NCBI GenBank assembly: GCA_022842065.1
Contig: JALHQH010000004.1
Location: 310,001-374,000, forward strand
From: Caldilineaceae bacterium
GTDB taxonomy: Bacteria > Chloroflexota > Anaerolineae > Caldilineales > Caldilineaceae
Length of the DNA stretch: 64,000 nucleotides
Direction: 5' to 3'
The notes under the pieces were generated by a model. That model searched no databases and had not been told where the DNA came from. It saw only the letters and a list, made by a program, of their open reading frames with translations. A program made the translations under genes and the position numbers. This document shows, in pieces, positions 41,386 to 50,299 of the stretch (the stretch's first letter is position 1; every line of letters begins with the position of its first letter).

Positions 41386-42519
41386 TCACCCACAAAACGC
41401 CGCAATCGTCGCCGTCAACACATCAGCGCACTGGGCCACGCTTTCCAGATCAACCCACTCTTCCACCGCATGCGCCCCCGCCCCGGTTGGCCCAAAGATC
41501 ACGGCGGGGATGCTCACTTCAGCCAGGATCGCGGTGTCCATCCACGGCGTGTCACCATAGATGCGCGGCTCGTGGCCGATCTGGTGGCGGATCTGCTGTT
41601 GGAGCAGTTGCACAATCGGCGCGTCGCGCTCGATCTCAAAGGCTTCGCGGACGAGGGTCGTGCGCACGCTACCCTTAAAATGGGGATCAGCCGCCGCACA
41701 GCGATCTAGGATGGCCTGGATCTGCGCTTCCACAATCGCCGGCGTCTCGCCGGGGATCGTGCGGCGTTCTACACTCAACAGACAGCGCGCCGGATAGCTA
41801 GAAAGTTCCTGTCCACCGCCAATCAGTGAGGCGTGTAGCGAACCACTGTAGAGCAAGGGATGGGTCGGGTTGGCCCGCAATTCTTTGTCCAATGCTTCCA
41901 GGCCGACCAGCACATGGCCCATCTTCGCAATCGCATCGACCCCCAACTCTGGCCGTGAACCGTGGGCCGCGACCCCATGCGTTTCAACTTCCAGCCAGAC
42001 AAAGCCGCGATGGGCAATACAGAGATTCAGCCCTGTCGGCTCGGTGACAATCGCCGCGTCGGCGCGCCACTTTTGCGCAATCGACGCGGTGCCGATGCTG
42101 GCATACTCTTCATCAACGACGGCGGTCAAAATCACGTCCCCGCGCAGTGGCAATGCTTTCGCGCGCTGAGCCGCCACCATACACGCGGCGAGACTGCCCT
42201 TCATGTCAAAGGCCCCGCGACCATAAAGGCGGTTGCCCTCCACGCGGGGGGTCAACGGCGCGTCCATGCCCGCCACGCCCACCGTGTCCATATGGGCGTT
42301 GAGCATCAGTGTTTTGCCGCCGCCGGTGCCGCGCACAATCCCGACGACATTCGGGCGACCGGGCGCAGCTTCATCCAGCGTAACGGGGATGCCGGCCTGT
42401 TCCAGCCAGTTTGCCACATAATGTGCAATCATCCCCTCCCCCGCCGCGCCAGGCACCAGGTCCGGGTTAATCGAGTCAATCGAAACGAGATCGGCGAGCA
42501 GTTGCGTGAGTTCATTCAT
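41386..42519 (-). CDS. M20 family metallopeptidase (ArgE/DapE-like)
   Basis: The protein has 377 residues. Zinc ligands are in LMLNAHMDTVGVAG (about 70-83), LYGRGAFDMKG (about 97-107) and VVDEEYASIGT (about 137), with VTEPTGL following and a lid domain after AHRGFVWLEVETHG. The final His lies in GAGAHAVEEWV. It resembles acetylornithine deacetylases and succinyl-diaminopimelate desuccinylases; substrate specificity cannot be told. It is a single gene with its own start; a possible toxin-antitoxin pair lies just upstream. Confidence 0.87.
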   Translation of the reverse strand: MNELTQLLADLVSIDSINPDLVPGAAGEGMIAHYVANWLEQAGIPVTLDEAAPGRPNVVGIVRGTGGGKTLMLNAHMDTVGVAGMDAPLTPRVEGNRLYGRGAFDMKGSLAACMVAAQRAKALPLRGDVILTAVVDEEYASIGTASIAQKWRADAAIVTEPTGLNLCIAHRGFVWLEVETHGVAAHGSRPELGVDAIAKMGHVLVGLEALDKELRANPTHPLLYSGSLHASLIGGGQELSSYPARCLLSVERRTIPGETPAIVEAQIQAILDRCAAADPHFKGSVRTTLVREAFEIERDAPIVQLLQQQIRHQIGHEPRIYGDTPWMDTAILAEVSIPAVIFGPTGAGAHAVEEWVDLESVAQCADVLTATIAAFCG

Positions 42520-42525
42520 GGTGAC

Positions 42526-42882
42526 CTACCAAAGCTCTTGTTCAATGATTAAGGTTTCTACACGTGCAAGAAATGTTAATAGTGGTTTAGGTTCTAGCGG
42601 TTCGGTTAGTGGTAAATGTTGTTCCGGAGAATCGAAAGGATGTAAATGCCAATGCCACGCCTCACGGTCAATCCCAAAGATGCGTCGCTCATGTTCAATC
42701 AAAGCAAAATAAAGAGAGCCAGAATATTCACCCAAAAATGCCTGTACAAAAAGTCCAGGGCGAATGTGAAGACGTAGAGAGATTGAAGAATCGGTGTGGT
42801 CAAGCTCTTCAATTCGCTGGATGAACCAAACTTTTGCTAACGCTTCTTGTGCTTCAGCGCGTAATTCACTAGTCTGTTTCAT
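42526..42882 (-). CDS. Putative toxin of a small toxin-antitoxin pair
   Basis: The protein has 118 residues, with a compact alpha-beta pattern and a Trp/His-rich core (DREAWHWHLHPFDSPEQHLP) reminiscent of the small TumE-like or DUF6516-like toxins. No catalytic residues can be assigned. It starts 14 bases within the end of the preceding gene on the same strand, as expected for a toxin following its antitoxin. The peptidase gene lies 6 bases downstream. The family is uncertain. Confidence 0.5.
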   Translation of the reverse strand: MKQTSELRAEAQEALAKVWFIQRIEELDHTDSSISLRLHIRPGLFVQAFLGEYSGSLYFALIEHERRIFGIDREAWHWHLHPFDSPEQHLPLTEPLEPKPLLTFLARVETLIIEQELW

Positions 42883-43195
42883 GCGAGAGAGTACGCAATT
42901 CTTTTAATTTGCGTTCTACAGTATGAATGCCACTAACCGCTGTCTCCCAGTCCATGGCATCTTTCTCAACTTCCCAACTATAACCGCGTTGTGCCACAAC
43001 ACTTTGCCCTAAAAACTCAGCAAAGGTCATTTCATATTTGCGTGTCAATGCGTGGTCAACGCGGTGATAGCGACCTAGCTGGCGGCGATACTCTGCTTCA
43101 ACCAGTTGGCGAATTTTTGCATCCGTATCGCTTGCCCCTAAGGCGGGATCGTTGAGCAACTCTTGGGTTGATTCGTTCAACATTACTGGTACCAT
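42869..43195 (-). CDS. Putative antitoxin of a small toxin-antitoxin pair
   Basis: The protein has 108 residues from MVPVMLNES at 43195, nine bases after GGGAG; the frame is open for seven more codons. It is helical and charged, with LVEAEYRRQLGRYHRVDHAL and a TFAEFLGQSVVAQRGYSWEVE stretch that recalls proteins found beside small toxin genes in Cyanobacteria and Chloroflexota. It overlaps the putative toxin gene by 14 bp. No DNA-binding motif is recognised. Assignment is by context and pattern. Confidence 0.5.
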   Translation of the reverse strand: MVPVMLNESTQELLNDPALGASDTDAKIRQLVEAEYRRQLGRYHRVDHALTRKYEMTFAEFLGQSVVAQRGYSWEVEKDAMDWETAVSGIHTVERKLKELRTLSHETD

Positions 43196-43228
43196 TTTCT
43201 GCGCTCCCTTCATCACATGATAGGCAGA

Positions 43229-45571
43229 TTATACCGCGTCACCTCGAGAATCGGAAAACCCCAGCAGCCGCATCCCTAGCAAGGTGACCAGCAGGGAGGT
43301 GCCCATGTCGGCGACGACCGCCATCCACATTGTCCCCCAGCCCAGCAAGACGACCACAAGAAAAGCAAGTTTAATGCCAATGCTCAGCGCCACGTTGATG
43401 CGAATCGTGCGCATGGCGGCACGGCTGAGGCGCACGGCAAAGGCCAGCCCGCGCAAATCGGCGTTCATCAAAGTAACATCCGCGGTCTCCATCGCCTGGG
43501 CTGTACCGGTTGCGCCACCAATCGCAATACCGACATCCGCGGCGGCCAAGGCCGGGGCGTCGTTGATGCCATCGCCGACCATTGCGACCGGACCATATTC
43601 CCTTTGCAAGCTGCGAATCGCGGCCAGTTTGTCGGCGGGCAGCAGCTCGGCGCGCACATCGGTCACCCCCACCTGGCTGCCGATTGAATGGGCTGCCCCC
43701 TGATTATCGCCAGTCAACATGACGACTTGTTCAATACCGGCGGCTTTGAGTTGGCTGATCGCCGCCCGGCTGCTGGGGCGTACACTATCGGCCAACGCAA
43801 TCGCACCACGATAAGCGCCATCGACGCTGAGTAACATTGAAGTGTAACCTTGGTCCGCGTCACCCGTGGCGGCTTGACAATGATCGTCCCCATGACCAAC
43901 CATCGTGTCGAAATAGGCGTGGCTGCCGATCAACACGTGACGACCATCGACCAACCCGGTGACACCCCGGCCACTCAAGGCGGTTACACTGTTCACATCA
44001 GTGTAACGATTGGCCAACCCGCGTTCGGTTGCAGCACCGACAATGGCCTTGGCCAGTGGGTGTTCGCTTTGTCCCTCTACCGCGCTGGCGAGGGCGAGCA
44101 GATCGTCACAGGCTGCACAATTTTCTTCAATAGGGGTAAAACTTTGGCAATCGACCGTGCGTACTGCCACCACCTTTGGTTGACCCGCGGTAATCGTCCC
44201 AGTTTTGTCCAGTGCCACAGTGCGCACGCGGCTCAACTGTTCCAGAAACGCGCCTCCCTTAAAGAGCACCCCATGCCGCGCCCCATTCGTAATCGCGCTG
44301 ATCAGGCTCACCGGCGTGCTGATCACCAACGCGCATGGGCAGGCGACGACCAACAAGGCCAATCCCCGGTAGAGCCAGCCAAAGGTCTCCGCATCGGGAT
44401 TCCAGAAGGGTTGCCCCAAGAGCAGGGGCGGCAGGATCGCGACAATCGCTGCAATGATCACGACTGCCGGCGTATACCAACGCGCGAATTGATCGACAAA
44501 ACGCTGCACTGGTGCGCGCCGTTCTTGTGCCTCTTCCACCAGCCTGATCATACGGCTGATCGTGTTGTCGGCGGCCAGGTGCGTAACCGTCACTTCGAGC
44601 ACCCCTTCGCCGTTGATACTGCCGGCGAACAGCTCATCGCCGACTGCCTTCTCCACCGGCAGACTCTCGCCGGTAATCGCCGCCTGGTTGACCGCCGACG
44701 CGCCCTTGGACACTTGCCCATCCATCGGCATGCGCTCGCCCGGCTTTACCAGCAGCAGATCGCCGATGCGGAGGTCGGTGATTGGTAATTCGTGCGGCGT
44801 GATACGTGATACGTGATGCACGCGGCGCAAGTACGCTTGCGTGGCCGTGATGCGTAATTCGTGATGCGTGATGGGATCATTGGCACAGCTACACCCCTCA
44901 TCACACGATTGGATATCGTCGGTCGTTGTCCGCCCGATCACCGTCGCCACACTGGGCGCAGTGCTCAATAGGCTGCGGATGGCGTGGCGGGCGCGGTTGC
45001 CGGTGTAGCCTTCGAGCGCTTCACTAAGGGCAAAGAGCACCATGACCATGCCAGCTTCGGTGTAGGCGCCGATGACAACCGCCCCGACCGCGGCAATCGT
45101 CATGAGCACATTGATGTTAAGTTCACGGTTGACGCGCAGAGAGCGCCAGGCGCTGCGGGCAACTGGCAGGCCGGCCAAGAGCATGGCCACCAGGGAGAGC
45201 AGGTTCACCCAGCCATATTCTCGGCCTAAAAATTCGGTGAAGATCAGCCCCGGCAGGATCAACAACGCACCAAGCAAGGCCAGCCGGGTTTCGCCACGCT
45301 GCCAGAGGTAGCGCCAGAAATTGGGCAGCGGCTCCACCGGTGGTGGGGCCGCATACGGCGTCGATGGTGTAATTTCAAAGCCAAGGGCACGCACCTGTCC
45401 CATCACGGTTGCTGGGGCCACGCTACCACCGACCCGTAATTTGGCAGTGGTGAAGTTAAGTTCACATTGCTCAACGCCCTCAAGCTGACGCACTGCGGTG
45501 GCAATCGACTGCGCACAGCCGGCGCAATCCATGCCACCAATTGCAAACTGTAGAGTCTGTTCTGCTGCCAT
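43229..45571 (-). CDS. Zn/Cd/Pb-type P1B-ATPase with in-frame repeat insertion
   Basis: The protein has 780 residues from MAAEQTLQ at 45571 (GAGGAT upstream). An N-terminal HMA domain has GMDCAGC (Cys16, Cys19). The metal-site CPC is at 411-413 in membrane helix 6, phosphorylation Asp455 in DKTGT, TGDN and GDGINDAPAL follow, and Lys in NVALSIGIKLAF plus Asp in VVADMGTSL mark the zinc/cadmium class (ZntA/CadA). It exports Zn, Cd or Pb using ATP. Between the fourth helix and the actuator domain, residues about 214-265 carry an insertion. Residues 233-265 are encoded by the gtgatgcgtaattcg repeat. A MerR regulator gene lies upstream. Confidence 0.88.
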   Translation of the reverse strand: MAAEQTLQFAIGGMDCAGCAQSIATAVRQLEGVEQCELNFTTAKLRVGGSVAPATVMGQVRALGFEITPSTPYAAPPPVEPLPNFWRYLWQRGETRLALLGALLILPGLIFTEFLGREYGWVNLLSLVAMLLAGLPVARSAWRSLRVNRELNINVLMTIAAVGAVVIGAYTEAGMVMVLFALSEALEGYTGNRARHAIRSLLSTAPSVATVIGRTTTDDIQSCDEGCSCANDPITHHELRITATQAYLRRVHHVSRITPHELPITDLRIGDLLLVKPGERMPMDGQVSKGASAVNQAAITGESLPVEKAVGDELFAGSINGEGVLEVTVTHLAADNTISRMIRLVEEAQERRAPVQRFVDQFARWYTPAVVIIAAIVAILPPLLLGQPFWNPDAETFGWLYRGLALLVVACPCALVISTPVSLISAITNGARHGVLFKGGAFLEQLSRVRTVALDKTGTITAGQPKVVAVRTVDCQSFTPIEENCAACDDLLALASAVEGQSEHPLAKAIVGAATERGLANRYTDVNSVTALSGRGVTGLVDGRHVLIGSHAYFDTMVGHGDDHCQAATGDADQGYTSMLLSVDGAYRGAIALADSVRPSSRAAISQLKAAGIEQVVMLTGDNQGAAHSIGSQVGVTDVRAELLPADKLAAIRSLQREYGPVAMVGDGINDAPALAAADVGIAIGGATGTAQAMETADVTLMNADLRGLAFAVRLSRAAMRTIRINVALSIGIKLAFLVVVLLGWGTMWMAVVADMGTSLLVTLLGMRLLGFSDSRGDAV
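44777..44875. repeat. Repeat sequence of the gtgatgcgt family inside the ATPase gene
   Basis: The stretch contains gtaattcgtgcggcgtgata, cgtgatacgtgatgcac and a further gtaattcgtgatgcgtgatg, with the palindrome gcgcaagtacgcttgcg between. It keeps the ATPase frame, adding ITHHELRIT and HHVSRITPHELPIT-type residues. The same family forms the array in the ATPase promoter region (45629-45742). Confidence 0.8.
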
Positions 45572-45628
45572 TAAAATCCTCAAATTTCTTAGGCTATTTC
45601 AAAAAATCAAATATCCAATTTGTCCGGC

Positions 45629-45742
45629 GTGATGCGTAAAACGTGATGCGTAAAACGTGATGCGTAAAACGTGAATTTGGTCGCTGTCGTTTGACCGGAT
45701 GCCCGTGAGCGACGCATTACGCATCACGTTTTACGTTTTACG
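45629..45742. repeat. gtgatgcgtaaaac tandem array with inverted arm
   Basis: The 14-bp unit gtgatgcgtaaaac is repeated three times (45629-45670), and an inverted array gcattacgcatcacgtttta plus cgttttacg follows at 45713-45742. They face each other between the ATPase start and the end of the MerR gene, so any ATPase promoter must lie here or inside the MerR gene. Confidence 0.8.
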
Positions 45743-45790
45743 TTTGATGGCCCTAGTCTACACCTTCAACCCAACTTGAAGGTCAAGAGG

Positions 45791-46570
45791 CTATTGTTCC
45801 GACAAATTCAGAAAGAGGCGGGCGAAGACAAAGGCGCTTGGGCCGCGCACGGTGAGCAGATAGCCTTCGTCGTTGTGGGAAAATTCGGGGGCTTGCTGTT
45901 GGTGGTTGTGGACCTGGCATGCGGCTTCCAGTTGGGCTAATGCGTGCAGCGCTTGACCAGTGGCCGGTTCGTCATCCACGACAAGAATACAGTAGCTTTC
46001 GCCCTCTTGCCAGATGTGCATGTGGTGGCCGCGCAACTGGCGCAAAAGATCATGCGCTTCGTGGCTGGCCAGGACACAGCCGGTCTGGCGCAACAGCCAG
46101 TTGAGCAGGGCGCTGGCTTGGGTCTGCGGGTTACTGCAAATGTGAGTGACGAGATCGGCGAGGATCGACGCACCGGATGGATCCACTTGACTAAGGGTGC
46201 GCCCGTGCAGATCTTGCACGAAAAGGCCCAACTCGTGGCGTTGCAGCAGCAGGTCGGTGATCTGTTGCTCCAGGGTCAGGTAACGGGTCTGGGCGATCTG
46301 GGCGATCTCGGCCAGAGAAAGCTCATTTCCTTGCAAGCCCCCTAAGAGTTGCTGAATATCAATCAACGAGAAACCCAGCCGTTGGGCGCGGCCAATAAAG
46401 CGGACCCGCTGTTCGGCGTTGGCATCGTAGAGACGATAACCGGCCTCGCTGCGCGCCAGCGGCTGCAGCAACCCCTGCTCTTCATAGTAGCGCAAGGCGG
46501 AGGTGCGCAGTCCGGTGCGGCGGGCTAACTGGCCGATGGTCATTGGGTGCTGCGCAGTTGATCTGTTCAT
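45791..46570 (-). CDS. MerR-family metal-responsive regulator with extra C-terminal domain
   Basis: The protein has 259 residues; typical ZntR/CadR proteins have about 140. The N-terminal MerR winged helix has MTIGQLARRTGLRTSALRYY (about 10-29) and EAGYRLYDANAEQRVRFIGR, then a dimerisation helix to about 130. Cys residues at HICSNPQT and TGCVLAS could bind metal. The rest (about 165-259) is a new alpha-beta region with HHMHIWQEGESYCILVVDDE. It is directly upstream of the P-type ATPase on the same strand and probably induces it in response to Zn, Cd or Pb. Confidence 0.83.
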   Translation of the reverse strand: MNRSTAQHPMTIGQLARRTGLRTSALRYYEEQGLLQPLARSEAGYRLYDANAEQRVRFIGRAQRLGFSLIDIQQLLGGLQGNELSLAEIAQIAQTRYLTLEQQITDLLLQRHELGLFVQDLHGRTLSQVDPSGASILADLVTHICSNPQTQASALLNWLLRQTGCVLASHEAHDLLRQLRGHHMHIWQEGESYCILVVDDEPATGQALHALAQLEAACQVHNHQQQAPEFSHNDEGYLLTVRGPSAFVFARLFLNLSEQ

Positions 46571-46844
46571 GCAACCATTCTACATGGCTGAAATCAGCAT
46601 GAAAAATTACAGACATTCTGTACGGCCATGTTATACTGTGGATACATTTTCACCCCCCTATATATGCCCAATATTTACCAGCACAAAGTTGTGCATTTCT
46701 TCGTTGACGAACCTTCCGCGATCATTTATCTTTAGAATCGATTTTTGAACTTTGCGACAAATTTACGCCGGCACACAAGTGGTGGCGCAATGTGCAGTAC
46801 TTGTGTCAAATATCAATTCACAGCCAACCAGGAGAATTTTTGTA

Positions 46845-48254
46845 ATGAAGCGTCTATGGCTTTTTAGTCTAGTCATCATGAGCATCTTGTTTGCATCGTG
46901 TGCGCCTGCGCCTGATGCACCGGCCAACACAGAAACTGCGGCAGAGGCACCGGCGGAAGAAGCGGCCCCAGCAGCGGAAGAAGCCACCGGTGAAGCGGTT
47001 GACTTTATCACCTGGTATCAATATGACCAGGCCAATGAAGATCCGCAGAGTGACGAACGGGTAGGCAACGAATATCTGCGCACCACCATGCCCCTCTTCA
47101 ACGAAGCCTTTGCGGGCAAGTGGAATTGGGTCAACCAGGCCAAAGCGTTTGATAAAATGGCCACCGAGTTGATCGCCGCCGAACAGGCCGGTGGTGAAGT
47201 CCCCGACCTGATGCACATGGGCAGCGGTGATCTGCTCTCCTTCTATCAAAATGGCACAGTGCAGGATCTCACCGATTGGGCTGCCGCCCAATCCTGGTAT
47301 GGGGATATTGACCAGAATGCGCTCTCCGCCTGTACCGGGCCTGATGGCAAGCTCTATTGTATTCCGGTCGCCCAAGCCCCACAGGTCGTCTTTGTGTGGA
47401 AGGATCGTTTCCCGAATGGTTACCCCAAGACCCCGGCTGAATTTTTAGAGCAGGCCGCGGCGCTGAAGGAGCAGGGGCTTTATGCCATCACCTTCTTTGG
47501 TTCCACCGACTATGAAGGCGAAGCGATGGGCCGCTTCTTCTGGACGGTGATCAGCTCCTTTGGTGGTGCGCTCGATGATGGGGCCGGCAACATGACGTTG
47601 AATACCCCGGAAAATGTCGCCGCCATCGAATTTGTGCGCGAGATTGTCACCCAGGGGTATGCCCCCGAGATTGCCTTTGCCGGCAAGTTCCAGGAAGAAG
47701 AAGCCTTTAAGGATGCCTCGGCTGGGTCCTTCCCTACCGGGATCTTTGGCTATCGCTATGTCAACCCGCTCACCGCGCCGAATGGCAACAAGTATGAAAA
47801 AGGCAACGAAGAAGATATGCTCGATGCGATTGCCGCCGGTGATGTCGTGTTGGCCCCCTTCCTGGCTGCCGAAGGGCAGCAACCGGGCTGTGGCATCGGG
47901 GCATCGGCGTTTGTGATCCCGACCAGCGCCCAAAACCCCGAAGCCGCCTATGACTACATCAACTGGATCATGGAAAGTGGCCAGAATGCTGCATGGGTCC
48001 TTGGCCCCGGCGGTGGTTTCCCCACGCTGAAGGCGACCCAAGCTGAGCCAACCTTCCAAACCCCCTTCTATCAGCAAGCTGGTGAAGTCGTCGGCCAGAG
48101 TGCCTGCCATCCCTGGTACGGTTCACTCGAACGCCGCCAGGAAGCGCAGAAGTTGGTCGTCACCACCATCTACAAGCTGATCAAGGAAGATCCCACCGCT
48201 GACATCGCCACGGCGTTGGACGCTGCCTCCGCCGAATACAACGCCGGCAACTAA
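46845..48254 (+). CDS. Sugar ABC transporter substrate-binding lipoprotein
   Basis: The protein has 469 residues. CAGGAGAA before the ATG at 46845 fixes the start. The lipobox FASC (Cys19) makes it a lipoprotein; an Ala/Glu-rich linker follows (20-50). Residues 50-469 are an extracellular solute-binding fold of the family-1 sugar class: TTMPLFNEAFAGKWNW, VPDLMHMGSGDLLSFYQNG, then LYAITFFGSTDYEGEAMG and SFPTGIFGYRYVNP. It captures an oligosaccharide or polyol. The two permease genes follow. There is a hairpin in between (48267-48326). No ATPase gene lies in this operon, so a shared MsiK-type ATPase elsewhere is likely. Confidence 0.88.
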   Translation: MKRLWLFSLVIMSILFASCAPAPDAPANTETAAEAPAEEAAPAAEEATGEAVDFITWYQYDQANEDPQSDERVGNEYLRTTMPLFNEAFAGKWNWVNQAKAFDKMATELIAAEQAGGEVPDLMHMGSGDLLSFYQNGTVQDLTDWAAAQSWYGDIDQNALSACTGPDGKLYCIPVAQAPQVVFVWKDRFPNGYPKTPAEFLEQAAALKEQGLYAITFFGSTDYEGEAMGRFFWTVISSFGGALDDGAGNMTLNTPENVAAIEFVREIVTQGYAPEIAFAGKFQEEEAFKDASAGSFPTGIFGYRYVNPLTAPNGNKYEKGNEEDMLDAIAAGDVVLAPFLAAEGQQPGCGIGASAFVIPTSAQNPEAAYDYINWIMESGQNAAWVLGPGGGFPTLKATQAEPTFQTPFYQQAGEVVGQSACHPWYGSLERRQEAQKLVVTTIYKLIKEDPTADIATALDAASAEYNAGN

Positions 48255-48266
48255 TCCGCCCCCGAC

Positions 48267-48326
48267 AGCCTTTGTGGTGACCTGTAGTGCAGATCCCTAG
48301 GTGCATTACAGGCCACCACAAAGGCT
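48267..48326 (+). terminator. Hairpin between binding-protein and permease genes
   Basis: A stem of about 25 bp (agcctttgtggtgacctgta and its complement, with minor mismatches) encloses a ten-base loop. No clear T-run follows, which fits a processing or attenuation hairpin that raises the binding protein relative to the permeases. Confidence 0.6.
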
Positions 48327-48375
48327 GATACCGCAGCGCTCCATCTAGAACCCCAGCAAAAGGTTACGAAACTTC

Positions 48376-49317
48376 ATGAATGCTCGACCACAGCGCAGGC
48401 AAGGGGGCTGGTTTGCACACTCCCTGCCCTTCTGGCTAATTCTGCCTACGATCCTGGTGCTGCTGATCACCCAGGTCTACCCGGCGTTCTATACGATCTG
48501 GCTAAGTTTCCAAACGCGTGAGCCACAAGGCTGGGACTATGTGGGCGCAGCCAATTATAGCCGACTGTTTAGCATGGGGCTCTTTGCCGAGAGCGTCGGC
48601 CACACGATTGTCTTCCTGGTCGGCTTTGTGGTTTTAACCCTGGTCGCAGGCTTTGGGATTGCGCTGTTGCTCAACCGCAAGCTGCGTCTCTCCGGCTTTT
48701 ACATCACCCTGCTCTATATCCCTTGGATTATCGCCGATATTATTGCGGGTTTGGTCTGGTGGCTACTCGTCGTACCCGACTATGGGGTCCTCTCCGGCAT
48801 TACGCAGAATCCCACCCTCTTTCCGCCGGACGGACTTTCGGTGCTGACCGCGGTGCCGCCCCGCCCCTGGTTTGGCGATTTCCCTTTTCCACCCGCCCCG
48901 GCCATGATCTATCTAATTTTAGCCTCATCGTGGCGTGCCTTGCCCTTTATCACCTTGCTCTTGCTGGCCGCGATGCAGACGGTGCCCCACGAAATCTTGG
49001 AGAGTAGCCGGATCGACGGTGCGCGCAGTTGGCAGGTCGTGCGTTATATCCTGCTGCCGCTGATGCTGCCCACGCTGGTGGTGGCACTCTTTAGCCTGAC
49101 CCTCAGCGGCATGAACGGGGTGGGCATGGTCTTTAGCCTGACCAGCGGTGGGCCAGGCACTTCCACCGAGGTGCTTAGTTATATGCTCTATGCGATTGGG
49201 TGGAATCAACGGGACTTTGGCCGCGCCGCTGCGCTGGCAATGTTGATCGCCGTCGTCAACTGGTTGCTGATCATGGGGACGTTGCGCGTCTCGCGCATTA
49301 ACGATAAAGGAGCCTGA
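48376..49317 (+). CDS. Sugar ABC transporter permease (MalF/UgpA type)
   Basis: The protein has 313 residues with six hydrophobic helices (about 15-37, 72-98, 108-135, 175-200, 220-245, 285-305). The cytoplasmic EAA loop for ATPase docking is EILESSRIDGARSWQVVRYI (about 210-230). A periplasmic loop near 138-170 is proline-rich (PPDGLSVLTAVPPRPWFGD). It forms a heterodimer with the next gene product. It is two bases before the second permease, so the two are co-translated. Confidence 0.9.
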   Translation: MNARPQRRQGGWFAHSLPFWLILPTILVLLITQVYPAFYTIWLSFQTREPQGWDYVGAANYSRLFSMGLFAESVGHTIVFLVGFVVLTLVAGFGIALLLNRKLRLSGFYITLLYIPWIIADIIAGLVWWLLVVPDYGVLSGITQNPTLFPPDGLSVLTAVPPRPWFGDFPFPPAPAMIYLILASSWRALPFITLLLLAAMQTVPHEILESSRIDGARSWQVVRYILLPLMLPTLVVALFSLTLSGMNGVGMVFSLTSGGPGTSTEVLSYMLYAIGWNQRDFGRAAALAMLIAVVNWLLIMGTLRVSRINDKGA

Positions 49318-49318
49318 G

Positions 49319-50260
49319 ATGGCAAAGCTGCTACCATACGTGCGCCATCACTGGCGGGTTTGGGTGATTAATGGGCTGCTCTGGGTGATCTGCCTGGTGG
49401 TGTTATTGCCGGTAGTGACAACTTTAGTCATCTCCTTTAAACAAGAGCAAGATGTGCTGCGCAAGCCGCCGGTCTTTCTGCCCTGTGACACCCCCGAACG
49501 GGCCTTTGATCCCACCGCCTGCCGTTGGGCCGTCAATGGTTATGCCCGCGTGCTCTCGCCCAAGCCAAGTGATAGTTGGCCCTTTGGCTTTACCCTGACC
49601 GGGAACCTGTTTCGGATCTATATTCCTAATACGCTGCTCTATGCCTCCACTTCGTCGCTGCTGGTGGTGATCCTGGCCGGCATGTCGGGTTATGCCTTTT
49701 CGCGCTACCACTTTCGTGGCAAGCAGTTGCTGATGACCAGTATTTTGGCGATCACCGGCGTGCCGCTGCTCACCAACCTGCTGGCGCTCTACCAGACCAG
49801 CATTGACCTGCGCAAGGCGGAATTGCCCTTCTACGACGACCGCTTTTTTATCATCTTAGTTTACATCGGCTTCTATTTGCCGCTCAGCGTTTGGATCGCC
49901 AAAGGCTTTTTCGACACGATTCCGCGCGAGTTGGAAGAGGCGGCCTTTATTGACGGCTGCACGCCCGTTGGTGCGCTGGCGCGCATTATCATGCCGCTGG
50001 CAATGCCGGGGCTGATGGCGATTTTCCTGCTCACCTTTGTCAATGTCTGGAATGAATTTATCGCCGGCTATCTGTTGATCGTTAAGAACGATCTCAAGCC
50101 GGCCATGTTTGGGCTCTATGATTTTCTCAGTCAGAATATCATTAACTTCGAGGTCATCGCCGCAGCCTGCATGTTGATTGCGCTGCCGATGGTCATACTC
50201 TTCCTCTTTACCCGGCAGATCTTTTTCCGCGCGATGATCGAGGGTGCAGTTAAGGGGTAA
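49319..50260 (+). CDS. Sugar ABC transporter permease (MalG/UgpE type)
   Basis: The protein has 313 residues. The gene starts two bases after the first permease gene ends (TGAGATG). Six hydrophobic segments are present, with the EAA loop ELEEAAFIDGCTPVGALARI at about 203-222 and the usual C-terminal FTRQIFFRAMIEGAVKG of the family. A larger periplasmic loop (about 45-85) carries CDTPERAFDPTACRW. It pairs with the upstream permease. Confidence 0.9.
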   Translation: MAKLLPYVRHHWRVWVINGLLWVICLVVLLPVVTTLVISFKQEQDVLRKPPVFLPCDTPERAFDPTACRWAVNGYARVLSPKPSDSWPFGFTLTGNLFRIYIPNTLLYASTSSLLVVILAGMSGYAFSRYHFRGKQLLMTSILAITGVPLLTNLLALYQTSIDLRKAELPFYDDRFFIILVYIGFYLPLSVWIAKGFFDTIPRELEEAAFIDGCTPVGALARIIMPLAMPGLMAIFLLTFVNVWNEFIAGYLLIVKNDLKPAMFGLYDFLSQNIINFEVIAAACMLIALPMVILFLFTRQIFFRAMIEGAVKG

Positions 50261-50299
50261 TCTTGCGATTAATCATGATGCAATTTACCGATAGAGTGA

